DNA from: Clostridium magnum DSM 2767
Lineage (GTDB): Bacteria > Bacillota > Clostridia > Clostridiales > Clostridiaceae
Direction: 5' to 3'
DNA: 64,000 nt
Assembly (NCBI RefSeq): GCF_001623875.1
Contig: NZ_LWAE01000008.1
Span: forward strand, 1 to 64,000
Part shown: piece by piece, positions 46,657 through 55,385 of the stretch
Numbering within the stretch: the stretch's first letter is position 1
Layout: each line of letters starts with the position of its first letter
The notes under the pieces: generated by a model
Seen by the model: only the letters and a program-made list of their open reading frames with translations
What the model was told of the DNA's origin: nothing
The model's database searches: none
Made by a program: the position numbers and the translations under genes

Positions 46657-46827
46657 TGCATGTTTGTGGCATACTGAAATGCACATACCACAATTTATAC
46701 ATAAACTTGTGTCAATGTATCCAGCTTCATTAATTATGGTGATGGCGCCCATAGAACAGAAATTTTCACATTTTCTGCAGCCAACACATCTTTCGTTATC
46801 AATTTGCAAAGATTTTTTATTCTCCAT
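46606..46827 (-). CDS. small 4Fe-4S ferredoxin with repeat-encoded tail
   Basis: The 73-residue dicluster ferredoxin has CVGCRKCENFC (about 14-24) and CINCGMCISVC (about 43-53). Its ATG follows AGGAGG. From about residue 57 (KWKLESDGFSNPSDS) the codons lie within the dispersed repeat at 46457-46656, so insertion of the repeat replaced the native C-terminus. The clusters are intact, so electron transfer is likely retained. It adjoins the feoB-like gene in the same direction. Confidence 0.85.
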   Translation of the reverse strand: MENKKSLQIDNERCVGCRKCENFCSMGAITIINEAGYIDTSLCINCGMCISVCHKHAMKWKLESDGFSNPSDS

Positions 46828-47045
46828 AGTACCTCCTAATTATTTTATGTATAGTAAGTTGAATTGTTGTCCATTTTTATATTAATTATATCAGTAATAT
46901 GATAATCAATGAAGCTGTTTTCTATTGAAAATATTAATATGTCAATAAAACATGAATTTATTTAATGTATTATTATAAAAACATAGGATCAGGTAGGTAT
47001 TTAAAATCAAATTCGCAAAAGTGTTGAGAAATCGATAAAAAAGTA

Positions 47046-47073
47046 TTGACTAATATTTATACAGTGGTATAAT
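47046..47073 (+). promoter_or_regulatory. promoter of the T-box leader and aspS operon
   Basis: TTGACT (47046-47051), 16-bp spacer, TATAAT (47068-47073). Transcription would start near 47080, just before the T-box. Confidence 0.85.
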
Positions 47074-47084
47074 CTATACATAAA

Positions 47085-47378
47085 TTAAATTTTCAGAAAG
47101 ACGATGACAGGGAGAGTAAATATAGTCAAGATTTATAGCGAGTTCGGAGTGGTGAAAGCCGAATATGAAGATTATATTGAAGAACACCCTTGAGTAGCTA
47201 ACCGAAATTATTAATAGTAGGCTTAGACGTTGTGTCCAACGTTACATGGACTAGGTATCGATAGAAATGGTAAATGTTTTGTTATCTGTACCGATAAGAG
47301 ATAGCTAAAAGCTAATTTAGGGTGGCACCACGGAATATATCCGTCCCTATACCGAGAGGTATAGGGACGTTTTTTATT
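47085..47378 (+). promoter_or_regulatory. T-box riboswitch, complete
   Basis: The conserved T-box AGGGTGGCACCACGG (47319-47333) can pair in the antiterminator. A strong terminator (GTCCCTATACC-GAGA-GGTATAGGGAC and T run, about 47343-47376) follows. Stem I includes a GAGAGUA-type K-turn near 47112 and the specifier region GAAGAACACCC at 47179. AAC (47183-47185) is the likely specifier, Asn, fitting the downstream aspS-gatCAB. The overlapping GAA (Glu) is possible, as reported for a Clostridium acetobutylicum leader. Confidence 0.9.
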
Positions 47379-47454
47379 TGTATAAACTGGGTTATAAAAA
47401 GTCATTCTAAAAAATACTCTTATCTGCAATACAACGTATTTAGCTGAGTATCGT

Positions 47455-47560
47455 ATATCTACTAAGAGAGCTTAAAAGCTAATTTGGGTGGCACCACGGA
47501 TATGTATTCGTCCCTATATCTAATAATGGATATGGAGGCGGATTTTTTATTTCTAGAAAA
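47455..47560 (+). promoter_or_regulatory. partial second T-box (antiterminator/terminator module)
   Basis: A second TTGGGTGGCACCACGG (47484-47499) is followed by a weaker terminator (CCTATATC..GATATGG, then TTTTTT). Stem I and a specifier are not visible. The preceding AAAAGCTAATTT matches the first T-box. It looks like a partial tandem duplication, now degenerate. Confidence 0.8.
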
Positions 47561-47662
47561 TAACAATAAAGACATAATTACAAAGAATTTTAGCTGTAGT
47601 TTGAAGAAAGCTCTAAAATTCTGTTGATATTAATTATATTTGAAAATTTAGGAGGTAATATT

Positions 47663-48958
47663 ATGGAAAAAGTAGAAGAAAGATTATATGCAGAACAAGT
47701 TAAAGAATCAGCTGCAGAAGAAGTCTTAGTAAAAGGATGGATTCATAAGATAATTGATTTTGGAAAGTTTGGTTTTATTCATTTAAGAGATAAAACTGGT
47801 ATACTTCAATTAGTAGTAGACAAAGAAGTATTAAAAGGACTAAGACTTGAAATGAGTATAGAAGCTACTGGAACTAAAGTTGTTAATGAAAAAGCACCAG
47901 GTGGAGTTGAAATACAGGTTAAAGGATTAGAGGTAATAGGAAATACTTATTATGAAATGTTACCAATAGCAGTTAATGAATATAAGAAAAAAGCACATTT
48001 AGAAACTCAATTAGATTATAGATATATAAGCTTAAGAAATCCAAAAACTAGAGCAGCCTTTAAGGTTCAGCAGGAAATAGTTACAGCTTTTAGAGACTAT
48101 CTACTAGCTAATAATTTTTCAGAAATTCATACACCTAAAATTCTAGGTGCAAGTACTGAGGGCGGTTCTGAAGTATTTACTGTAAATTATTTTGACAAAA
48201 GAGCATTCCTTGCACAAAGTCCTCAGTTCTACAAACAGATGATGGTAGGAGCTGGTTTTGAAAGAGTATTTGAAATAGCTCCAGCTTATAGAGCAGAGCT
48301 TCACAATACCTATAGACATTTAAATGAATATATAAGTCTTGACTTAGAAATGGGCTTTATAAAAGATGACAATGATATTATGGATATAGAAGAAGGCTTT
48401 ATGAGACATTTATTCCAGCACTTAAGAAAGACCTGCAGTAAGGAATTGGAAATGTACAATATAGCTCTTCCAGAAAAAGTAGAGATACCAAGAATAACAC
48501 TAGCAGAGGCTCATAGAATACTTTTAGAAGAGTACGGCAAGAAGTCTCCAGCAGGAAACATTGATGCAGAAGGAGAAGTTCTTTTCTCAAAATATATAAA
48601 AGAAAAGTATGACAGTGACTTTGTATTCCTAACAGCTTATCCAGTAGCAAAAAGACCTATGTATGCTATGCCAGATGAAAATGGAATGACAAAGAGCTTT
48701 GACCTTATATATAAAGGACTAGAAATAACAACAGGTGGACAGAGAATTCATGATTATGAAATGTTTAAAGAAAATATAAGAAAATTTGGATTTAATCCGG
48801 ATGATTATGGTTTCTATGTGGAAAGCTTTAGATATGGTATGCCGCCTCATGGAGGATTAGCTATAGGACTAGAAAGAATGACAATGAAAATTCTTAACCT
48901 TGACAATATAAGAGAAGCTACATTACTTCCAAGAGATATGAAGAGATTAGAACCATAA
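47663..48958 (+). CDS. aspS: aspartyl-tRNA synthetase, non-discriminating type
   Basis: The 431-residue class IIb synthetase has an N-terminal OB-fold (VKGWIHKIIDFGKFGFIHLR) and a catalytic core (FSEIHTPKILGASTEGGSEV, LAQSPQFYKQ, RAELHNTYRHLNEY, and motif 3 GGLAIGLERM). The short archaeal-type length without the bacterial insertion domain fits a non-discriminating AspRS that also charges tRNA-Asn with Asp. GatCAB, encoded next, then amidates it. A longer frame from 47624 is rejected because GGAGG at 47651 serves ATG 47663. It is controlled by the T-box leader. Confidence 0.93.
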   Translation: MEKVEERLYAEQVKESAAEEVLVKGWIHKIIDFGKFGFIHLRDKTGILQLVVDKEVLKGLRLEMSIEATGTKVVNEKAPGGVEIQVKGLEVIGNTYYEMLPIAVNEYKKKAHLETQLDYRYISLRNPKTRAAFKVQQEIVTAFRDYLLANNFSEIHTPKILGASTEGGSEVFTVNYFDKRAFLAQSPQFYKQMMVGAGFERVFEIAPAYRAELHNTYRHLNEYISLDLEMGFIKDDNDIMDIEEGFMRHLFQHLRKTCSKELEMYNIALPEKVEIPRITLAEAHRILLEEYGKKSPAGNIDAEGEVLFSKYIKEKYDSDFVFLTAYPVAKRPMYAMPDENGMTKSFDLIYKGLEITTGGQRIHDYEMFKENIRKFGFNPDDYGFYVESFRYGMPPHGGLAIGLERMTMKILNLDNIREATLLPRDMKRLEP

Positions 48959-49117
48959 GGCATCTTCAAAAAAATAACTAGTCAATCTGCTAGTCTATTT
49001 TGCGTCATACTGCGTCGACAGAACCCTTAGATAGGCTCAGCTATCTGCGGAACCTGTCTCCTTGTCTGACGCAAAATATCCGTAGCATCTTTGACTCGTT
49101 ATTTTCTTTCAGATGCC
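48959..49117. repeat. 159-bp near-perfect palindromic element between aspS and gatC
   Basis: It begins one base after the aspS stop (GGCATCTTCAAAAAAATAAC) and ends with GTTATTTTCTTTCAGATGCC. The inner arms TATTTTGCGTCA and TGACGCAAAATA also pair. The whole would fold as one long hairpin. No ORF is inside. It resembles a MITE or a Clostridium dispersed palindrome; only one copy was seen. Confidence 0.8.
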
Positions 49118-49141
49118 TAATCAATAAAGGAGGATACGAAA

Positions 49142-49426
49142 ATGATTAGTATAGATGATGTTAAACATATTGCAAAGCTTGCAAAGCTTAGATTCACAGA
49201 TGAAGAAGCAGAAAGAATGGCTAAGGATTTTGAAGGAATACTTGAACACTTCAAGTCTATAGATAAGTTTGATTTAAGTGCAGTAGACCTAAATAAATAT
49301 GAAGATGGATTAAAATCTGTTATCAGAGAAGATGAAGTTAGGGTATATGAGAATAAAGAAAAGTTATTCAAAAATGCTAAAACAATGAGAGAAACTTATA
49401 TTGAAGTTCCAAAGATAATAGAGTAA
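49142..49426 (+). CDS. gatC: Asp-tRNA(Asn)/Glu-tRNA(Gln) amidotransferase subunit C
   Basis: The 94-residue GatC subunit stabilises GatA and GatB in the amidotransferase. It begins MISIDDVKHIAKLAKLRFTD, the family N-terminus, and has the DEVR segment near the middle. Length is normal. It has an AAAGGAGG ribosome site. It is separated from aspS by the palindromic element. Confidence 0.93.
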   Translation: MISIDDVKHIAKLAKLRFTDEEAERMAKDFEGILEHFKSIDKFDLSAVDLNKYEDGLKSVIREDEVRVYENKEKLFKNAKTMRETYIEVPKIIE

Positions 49427-49461
49427 GTAAGAATTAAGGTTTTTTACACCTTAATTCTTAC
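49427..49461. repeat. perfect 14-bp hairpin between gatC and gatA
   Basis: GTAAGAATTAAGGT (49427-49440) pairs with ACCTTAATTCTTAC (49448-49461), starting right after the gatC stop. No downstream T run. It may affect mRNA processing or translation coupling. Confidence 0.7.
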
Positions 49462-49484
49462 ATAAAATTCAGGAGGTTTTAAAG

Positions 49485-50945
49485 ATGGAAATACAAGCTA
49501 TGACAGCTTTTGAGATAAAAAAAGGTATAGAAGAAGGCAAATTTACTTCTGAAGAAATTGTAAAAATGCTTTTTGAAAGAATAAAAGAAGTTGATCCAAA
49601 AGTTGAAGTATATATAACACTTTGTGAAGAAGAAGCTATAAGATCAGCAAAATTAGTAGATGAAAAGGTTAGAAAGGGAGAAAAGCTTGGAAAATTTGCA
49701 GGTGTCCCTATTGCTATAAAAGATAACATTTGTACAGATGGACTAAAAACTACTTGTGCATCTAAAATTCTAGAAGATTTTATACCGCCTTATGATGCTA
49801 CAGTAATCAAGAGACTTAAGGAAGAAGATGCGGTTATAATAGGAAAAGTTAACATGGATGAATTTGCTATGGGATCTTCCACTGAAAATTCAGCTTTCAT
49901 GAAGACTAAAAATCCATGGGATTTACAAAGGGTTCCAGGGGGTTCCTCCGGTGGTTCTGCTGCAGTAGTTGCTGCTGGAATGGCACCAGTGTCTCTTGGT
50001 TCAGATACAGGTGGATCTATCCGTCAGCCAGCAGCTTTCTGTGGAGTAGTAGGATTAAAACCAACTTATGGAGTAGTATCTAGATTTGGACTTGTAGCTT
50101 TTGCATCCTCTCTTGATCAAATAGGACCTTTAGGAAAAACAGTTGAAGACTGTGCAATGCTTTTAGAGGTTATAGCTGGAGAAGATAAGATGGATAGCAC
50201 TAGTGCTAAAGAAAAATATGATACAGACTATTTATCAGCATTAGATGGAAGTGTTAAAGGATTAAAAGTAGGTGTACCAAAGGAGTTCTTTGGTAAAGGC
50301 TTAAATGAAGAAATAAAAGCTTCTATGGAAAGTGTTATAGAAAAACTAAGAGAAATGGGAGCAATCGTTGAAGAAATATCTATGCCAATAACAGAAGAAG
50401 GACTTTCTTCCTATTATATAATATCTTCTGCAGAAGCTAGCTCAAACTTAGATAGATATGATGGAATAAGATATGGATTCAGGGCAGAGGGTTATGAATC
50501 TGTTGATGATTTAATGACTAAGACAAGAACTGAAGGCTTTGGAAAAGAAGTTAAGAGAAGAATTATGCTTGGAACTTATGCATTATCTTCAGGTTATTAT
50601 GATGCTTACTATAACAGAGCCCAAAAGTTAAGAAAAGAAATTAAAAGAGAATTCGCAGAAACCTTTGAAAAATATGATTTAATATTAAGTCCAGCTTCAC
50701 CAGTACTTCCGTTCTTAAGTGGAGAAAAGAGTGAAAATCCTATGGAGATGTATCTTGCAGATATATACACTGTTAATATTAATTTAGCAGGAGTTCCAGC
50801 AATATCACTACCTTGTGGCTTCAGTAAAGATGGTCTTCCAATAGGAATTCAAATTATAGGACCTCATTTTGGTGAAAAGAAAATATTAAAGGCTGCTTAT
50901 GCACTTGAACAAGAAATTAAAGTAGACACTTTAGCTATAAAGTAA
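49485..50945 (+). CDS. gatA: Asp-tRNA(Asn)/Glu-tRNA(Gln) amidotransferase subunit A
   Basis: The 486-residue amidase-signature enzyme releases ammonia from glutamine and channels it to GatB. The Ser-cisSer-Lys site is visible: Lys in AIKDNICTDG (about 79), GGSSGGSAA (about 150-158) and GSDTGGSIRQPAAFCG (about 173-188, nucleophile Ser). Length is standard. The AGGAGG site precedes the ATG. It is encoded with gatC and gatB under T-box control. Confidence 0.97.
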   Translation: MEIQAMTAFEIKKGIEEGKFTSEEIVKMLFERIKEVDPKVEVYITLCEEEAIRSAKLVDEKVRKGEKLGKFAGVPIAIKDNICTDGLKTTCASKILEDFIPPYDATVIKRLKEEDAVIIGKVNMDEFAMGSSTENSAFMKTKNPWDLQRVPGGSSGGSAAVVAAGMAPVSLGSDTGGSIRQPAAFCGVVGLKPTYGVVSRFGLVAFASSLDQIGPLGKTVEDCAMLLEVIAGEDKMDSTSAKEKYDTDYLSALDGSVKGLKVGVPKEFFGKGLNEEIKASMESVIEKLREMGAIVEEISMPITEEGLSSYYIISSAEASSNLDRYDGIRYGFRAEGYESVDDLMTKTRTEGFGKEVKRRIMLGTYALSSGYYDAYYNRAQKLRKEIKREFAETFEKYDLILSPASPVLPFLSGEKSENPMEMYLADIYTVNINLAGVPAISLPCGFSKDGLPIGIQIIGPHFGEKKILKAAYALEQEIKVDTLAIK

Positions 50946-50964
50946 GCAGAAGGGAGTAAAAATT

Positions 50965-52404
50965 ATGAGTTATGAAACAATAATCGGTTTGGAAATACAC
51001 GCTGAATTAAATACAAAGACAAAGATATTTTGTAACTGTTCCACTGAGTTTGGTGCTAAACCAAACAGTAATACATGTCCAGTATGTTTAGGTTTACCAG
51101 GAACTCTACCTGTATTGAATGAGGAAGTAGTTGATTTGGCTATAAAAGCAGGTAAGGTTTTAGATTGCAAAATAAATAAATTAAATAAGATGGATAGAAA
51201 GAATTACTTTTATCCAGACCTTCCAAAGGCTTATCAGATTTCACAGTTTGATTTGCCAATTTGCAGCGGAGGGCACGTGGATTTTGAAGTAGACGGAGTT
51301 AAGAAAAGTGTACGTTTAAATAGAATTCACATAGAGGAAGATCCAGCAAAACTTATTCACTTGGAAGATGAACCATTTTCCCTAATAGACTATAATCGTG
51401 CAGGAGTACCACTAGCGGAAATAGTTACAGAACCAGATATTCATTCACCAGAGGAAGCGGTAGCTTTTCTTAAGACTTTAAAATCTTTATTAGAATATGC
51501 AGAAGTATCAGACTGTAGAATGGATCAGGGATCTATGAGATGTGATGCCAACATTTCTATGAGACCAGTGGGACAGAAAGAATTAAATACGAAGGTAGAA
51601 ATTAAGAATATAAACTCCTTTAAAGAGATTCAAAAGGCATTGGAAAAAGAACAAAAGAGACAGAGTGAGCTTTATACTTATGGAGAAGGACACAAAATAA
51701 AACAGGAAACTAGAAGATGGGATAGCGCTAAAGGCAGAACTATTCCTATGAGATCTAAGGAAGATGCGGATGATTACAGATATTTCCCAGATCCAGATTT
51801 AGTTCCTATAGTTATAAGTGACAGTCAAATAGAAAATATAGAAGCTACAATTCCAGAACTTCCACCTGAGAAGAAGATAAGATTTACGGAACAATTTAAG
51901 CTTACAGAAAAAGAAGTGGAAATCTTAGTTTCTGATAAAGCTTTAAGTCATTTTTATGAAGATGTTGTGGGACTTGGAGCGGATCCTAAAACTGCTGCGA
52001 ATTGGATTTTAGGTGATGTGCTTAGAGTGTTAAAAGAAAAAGAAATTGAAGCTAGTGAGATGACTTTAAAGGCAGAAATACTTTGTAAGCTGATAAAGTT
52101 AATAGGAGAAGGAAAAATAAGTACAACAGCAGGAAAAGAAGTATTTGATGAAATGTTTGAAACAGGAAAAGACCCAGAAGAAATAGTAAAAGAAAAGGGA
52201 CTTTCACAAATAAGTTCATCTGACGTACTTGAAAAAATAGTAGATGAAGTTTTAGCAGCGAATCCAAAATCTATAGAAGATTACAAGAGCGGAAAACTTC
52301 AAGCAGCAGGATTCTTAATGGGTCAGGTAATGAAAATGAGTAAAGGCCAGGCAAATCCAAAGGTAGCTAAAGAACTTGTTGATGCAAAATTAAAAGAACT
52401 TTAA
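50965..52404 (+). CDS. gatB: Asp-tRNA(Asn)/Glu-tRNA(Gln) amidotransferase subunit B
   Basis: The 479-residue subunit phosphorylates the mis-acylated tRNA and adds the amide. Typical segments are ETIIGLEIHAELNTKTKIFC, NTCPVCLGLPGTLPVLN, DRKNYFYPDLPKAYQISQF, YNRAGVPLAEIVTEPD and DYRYFPDPDL, with a C-terminal YqeY-like tail domain. The cysteine zinc ligands are present. It is 19 nt after gatA. Its stop codon abuts an inverted remnant of the hairpin-rich repeat, then a terminator. Confidence 0.97.
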   Translation: MSYETIIGLEIHAELNTKTKIFCNCSTEFGAKPNSNTCPVCLGLPGTLPVLNEEVVDLAIKAGKVLDCKINKLNKMDRKNYFYPDLPKAYQISQFDLPICSGGHVDFEVDGVKKSVRLNRIHIEEDPAKLIHLEDEPFSLIDYNRAGVPLAEIVTEPDIHSPEEAVAFLKTLKSLLEYAEVSDCRMDQGSMRCDANISMRPVGQKELNTKVEIKNINSFKEIQKALEKEQKRQSELYTYGEGHKIKQETRRWDSAKGRTIPMRSKEDADDYRYFPDPDLVPIVISDSQIENIEATIPELPPEKKIRFTEQFKLTEKEVEILVSDKALSHFYEDVVGLGADPKTAANWILGDVLRVLKEKEIEASEMTLKAEILCKLIKLIGEGKISTTAGKEVFDEMFETGKDPEEIVKEKGLSQISSSDVLEKIVDEVLAANPKSIEDYKSGKLQAAGFLMGQVMKMSKGQANPKVAKELVDAKLKEL

Positions 52405-52456
52405 TGAAATAAAAACTTGAACCAGGTGGGGAGCAAAGAGCGGCTAGTCATCAGAT
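52403..52456 (-). repeat. inverted, internally deleted copy of the hairpin-rich repeat
   Basis: AATGAAATAAAAACTTGAAC and AGAGCGGCTAGTCATCAGAT match both ends of the 200-bp repeat in reverse orientation, with the middle deleted. It begins at the gatB stop codon. Confidence 0.7.
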
Positions 52457-52464
52457 GCAATTAT

Positions 52465-52503
52465 AAAAATACTCGCAGAGTTTGAACTGCGAGTATTTTT
52501 TGT
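52465..52503 (+). terminator. terminator of the aspS-gatCAB operon
   Basis: AAAAATACTCGCAG pairs perfectly with CTGCGAGTATTTTT (52465-52500), then TTTG and more T. It lies 60 nt after the gatB stop. Confidence 0.9.
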
Positions 52504-52580
52504 TTTATTTTGAATAGATGGATATGGCATATAATAAAAGCTAAAGATAATACTGTTATCGGAAGGAGTGTGAATAGTAA

Positions 52581-54023
52581 ATGGAATATAAATTGGAACA
52601 TAATCTGTACGAAAATAGGTGGCACATATTACCGGTGATTTTATTAGGACCATTGATGGCAACATTAGACAGCAGTATTGTAAATGTAGCTCTTCCTGAC
52701 ATGTCACAAAAGCTTTCTGTTGGAATCAATACAATTCAATGGGTAGTAACAAGTTATCTGATTGCAATTTCTGCTCTAATTTTAATTTTTGGAAGAATAG
52801 CTGATATAATTGGTAAAGCTAAAATTTTTCAATATGGCTTTGTAATATTTTCAGTAGGTTCTCTTCTCTGTGGATTTTCGAAAAATGTAGGATTTCTAAT
52901 TTTTTCAAGAATTATTCAAGCAGTGGGAGCTTCTATGACAATGTCTTCAAATCAGGGATTAATTGCAGCAATATTCCCACCAAATGAGAGGGGAAAGGCA
53001 CTAGGACTTTCTGCAACAACTGTGGCAATAGGCACTATGATGGGACCACCTTTAGGAGGAATAATGGTAGAAATTTTTAATTGGGAAACTATATTTTGGA
53101 TTAACGTACCAATAGGAATAGGAGCATTTTTTTTAGGAAGAAAAATGCTGCCAAAGGAAGAAAGAAAAGAAAGTAAAGATAGTTTTGATTTAAAAGGAGC
53201 TATTTTATTTATGTCTTTTGTTGTATCATTATTTTGGGCTATGTTAAGTGGAGAAAAACTAGGCTGGATGAACAAATATATTATTGTAAGTTTTATAGTT
53301 GCAGTTGCTTCTTTTTTTAGCTTCTACTTTGTAGAAACAAAAGAGAAAAGCCCTATGCTAGATTTTTCTATGTTTGATAATAAAATTTTCAATGTAAGCA
53401 TATTTTGCGCCTTTGTTTCTTTTATGGTAATATTTTGTTATAACATAATTAATCCTTTTTATCTTCAATATATTATGAATATATCTCCAGCTAAAGCGGG
53501 AATACTTATGATAGTCTATCCAATAAGTGCAGGTATTATTGCTTCAATGAGTGGGGATATTTCAGATAGACTTGGCAGCGAAATTACTACTTTTTGGGGG
53601 TTATTAGTGACAACTATTGGGCTTGTGTTACTTAGTTTTTTGAATACAAGTTCTACATATATTGACATAGTAACTAAAATTGCTATATTAGGCTTTGGCA
53701 ATGGGTTATTTCAGTCACCCAATAATACAATAGTAATGTCTTTAGTTCCAAAGAATAAGTTAGGAATAACAGGAAGTATCAACGCATTAGTGAGAAATAT
53801 GGGTATGGTGTTTGGGATAGCCTTTTCTGTTGCCTTACTTTATAATAGGATGAGTCATTCAATAGGGTATAGGGTTGTGAATTTCGTGCCTGGAAGACCA
53901 GATGTTTTTATTTATGCTATGAAGTTTGTATATTTATCGGCAGCAAGTATATGCATAATAGGAATAATTTTAACTTTTCTTAGAATTATGGAAAAGAGAA
54001 AGCGGGAACTCCTAATTCGTTAG
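52581..54023 (+). CDS. MFS drug efflux transporter (DHA2 family, 14 membrane helices)
   Basis: This is a 480-residue MFS protein: LDSSIVNVALPDMSQKL and WVVTSYLIAISALILIFGRI near the N-terminus, IFGRIADIIGKAK (motif A-like), GASMTMSSNQGLIAAIFPPN and LGLSATTVAIGTMMGPPLGG (motif C). About 14 membrane segments place it in DHA2 (EmrB/LfrA-like), exporting drugs with H+. The ATG is preceded by AAGGAGTG. No regulator is adjacent. It ends in a bidirectional terminator. Confidence 0.92.
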   Translation: MEYKLEHNLYENRWHILPVILLGPLMATLDSSIVNVALPDMSQKLSVGINTIQWVVTSYLIAISALILIFGRIADIIGKAKIFQYGFVIFSVGSLLCGFSKNVGFLIFSRIIQAVGASMTMSSNQGLIAAIFPPNERGKALGLSATTVAIGTMMGPPLGGIMVEIFNWETIFWINVPIGIGAFFLGRKMLPKEERKESKDSFDLKGAILFMSFVVSLFWAMLSGEKLGWMNKYIIVSFIVAVASFFSFYFVETKEKSPMLDFSMFDNKIFNVSIFCAFVSFMVIFCYNIINPFYLQYIMNISPAKAGILMIVYPISAGIIASMSGDISDRLGSEITTFWGLLVTTIGLVLLSFLNTSSTYIDIVTKIAILGFGNGLFQSPNNTIVMSLVPKNKLGITGSINALVRNMGMVFGIAFSVALLYNRMSHSIGYRVVNFVPGRPDVFIYAMKFVYLSAASICIIGIILTFLRIMEKRKRELLIR

Positions 54024-54029
54024 AAAATA

Positions 54030-54088
54030 ATTATAAACTAAGAATCAGATCAAGTTTTATCACTTATCTGACTCTTAGTTTATAATTA
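54030..54088. terminator. convergent bidirectional terminator
   Basis: ATTATAAACTAAGAATCAGA and TCTGACTCTTAGTTTATAAT pair with one mismatch. It lies between the convergent MFS and chemoreceptor genes and overlaps the latter's stop. The AACTAAGAATCAGAT stretch also occurs in the hairpin-rich repeat, possibly by descent. Confidence 0.75.
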
Positions 54089-54916
54089 TTCTGCTAATTC
54101 ATTTAATTTTAATGCCAGAGAGTTTAAACTCTGCAATGCAGCGTCCATATGTTGAATTTGAGACAGCTGCTCTTTAAAAGTATCTGTTGTTGATGTAATA
54201 CCATGAGAAATATTATGTACTGAATTTTCTATTTTAGTTAGAGTACTATTTATTTCATTTATGGATTTGCTGCTTGAACTAGATAATTTTCTAATTTCAT
54301 TTGCTACTACAGAAAAACCTCTTCCTTGTTCACCTGCTCTAGAAGCTTCTATAGCTGCATTTAGACCTAAAAGATTAGTTTGAGAAGCTATATTTCTAAC
54401 AAAGTTAAGCACCTCATCTGTATTTTTAGCATTGTCAGCAGCTTGTTGTACTTCAGTTAAAATAGTATCGTTAGCACCTACAGCAGACTCAATTCCATTT
54501 GAAATTAAACTTGCAGCTTTAGATATTTCACTTAGGGAATCAGATAAAGTCTTTGATAGATTTAATATTTCATAGTGTCTTTTTAAACTTTTAACAAGAA
54601 CAATGCTTCCTATAATAGTTCCTTTGTCATCCTTTACTGGAATTCCTATAGCTTTAATCTCTACTCCGAATACTTCCTTTGGAACTATTGAAGAAACCAC
54701 CTTTTTTGCTTTAATACACTCATAGGCAGCACCACCTGGTCTTAAAGGATCACCTGGCTTTGCGTTCATATTTATATTTTTGCTATTTACAACTTTTACA
54801 AAATGTTCTGTTGTTGACATAGTAAAAGCTAGTTCGTCTTCAAAAAAATACTGCATATAAGGAATCATTTCGTTAAAAGCTTGTTGTAACTTATTTTCAA
54901 TTTTAAGGTCGCTCAC
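54086..54916 (-). CDS. soluble methyl-accepting chemotaxis protein
   Basis: The 276-residue receptor has no membrane segment. The N-terminal ~120 residues form a PAS/cache-like sensor (GDPLRPGGAAYECI, IKAIGIPVKDDKGTIIGSIV). The C-terminal part is a short signalling domain with the hairpin tip NLLGLNAAIEASRAGEQGRG (about 185-204) that contacts CheA and CheW. It is a cytosolic sensor, ligand unknown. No che genes are adjacent. The length is short, as in other clostridial soluble MCPs. Confidence 0.88.
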   Translation of the reverse strand: MSDLKIENKLQQAFNEMIPYMQYFFEDELAFTMSTTEHFVKVVNSKNINMNAKPGDPLRPGGAAYECIKAKKVVSSIVPKEVFGVEIKAIGIPVKDDKGTIIGSIVLVKSLKRHYEILNLSKTLSDSLSEISKAASLISNGIESAVGANDTILTEVQQAADNAKNTDEVLNFVRNIASQTNLLGLNAAIEASRAGEQGRGFSVVANEIRKLSSSSSKSINEINSTLTKIENSVHNISHGITSTTDTFKEQLSQIQHMDAALQSLNSLALKLNELAE

Positions 54917-55128
54917 AGTTATCCCCCCAGAAAATTTTAATGGATTAGTATGTTATTTTAATCAGATTGTAATGTGTATTCATATATATAATAACACAAT
55001 ATTTAATAAGAATCAGTAACACTTTTATATTGAATTCATATACTATTACTATACATGAGAAAAAGATTTAAATAAACAAACTGCTTTTAAAAATTAGTAA
55101 ACTATAAGTTAATAAGGAGGGTTTTTAT

Positions 55129-55269
55129 ATGTCACACAGAAAGTGTTGTAGAAGAAAATTTGACAGATGCGGATGCGGATTTGAAGGTAGATTTGGAAAC
55201 AATTGGATATGCTGGATAATAGTAGCTATATTAATATGCAATTGTAATGGCGGCAGAAGATGGTGCTAA
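55129..55269 (+). CDS. cysteine-rich microprotein, 46 residues
   Basis: MSHRKCCRRKFDRCGCGFEG leads into a hydrophobic stretch WICWIIVAILIC and ends CNCNGGRRWC. Eight cysteines (6, 7, 14, 16, 28, 37, 39, 46) in 46 residues and a central membrane-like helix. A perfect AAGGAGGG ribosome site lies seven bases before the ATG and a terminator follows at 55354. It has no known family; the spacing resembles small spore-surface or metal-binding proteins. Confidence 0.75.
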   Translation: MSHRKCCRRKFDRCGCGFEGRFGNNWICWIIVAILICNCNGGRRWC

Positions 55270-55353
55270 CTAAAAGTTAACAGTAAACTACATCCGATGA
55301 AGTTTATACATTAACTATAGTATAAAGTAATTAATTAAAAATAGCATGATTTT

Positions 55354-55381
55354 GGGGAAATGAGAAATTCATTTCCCCTTT
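55354..55381 (+). terminator. terminator of the Cys-rich gene
   Basis: GGGGAAATGA and TCATTTCCCC form a 10-bp stem, followed by TTTCATTTT. It lies between convergent genes. Confidence 0.75.
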
Positions 55382-55385
55382 CATT

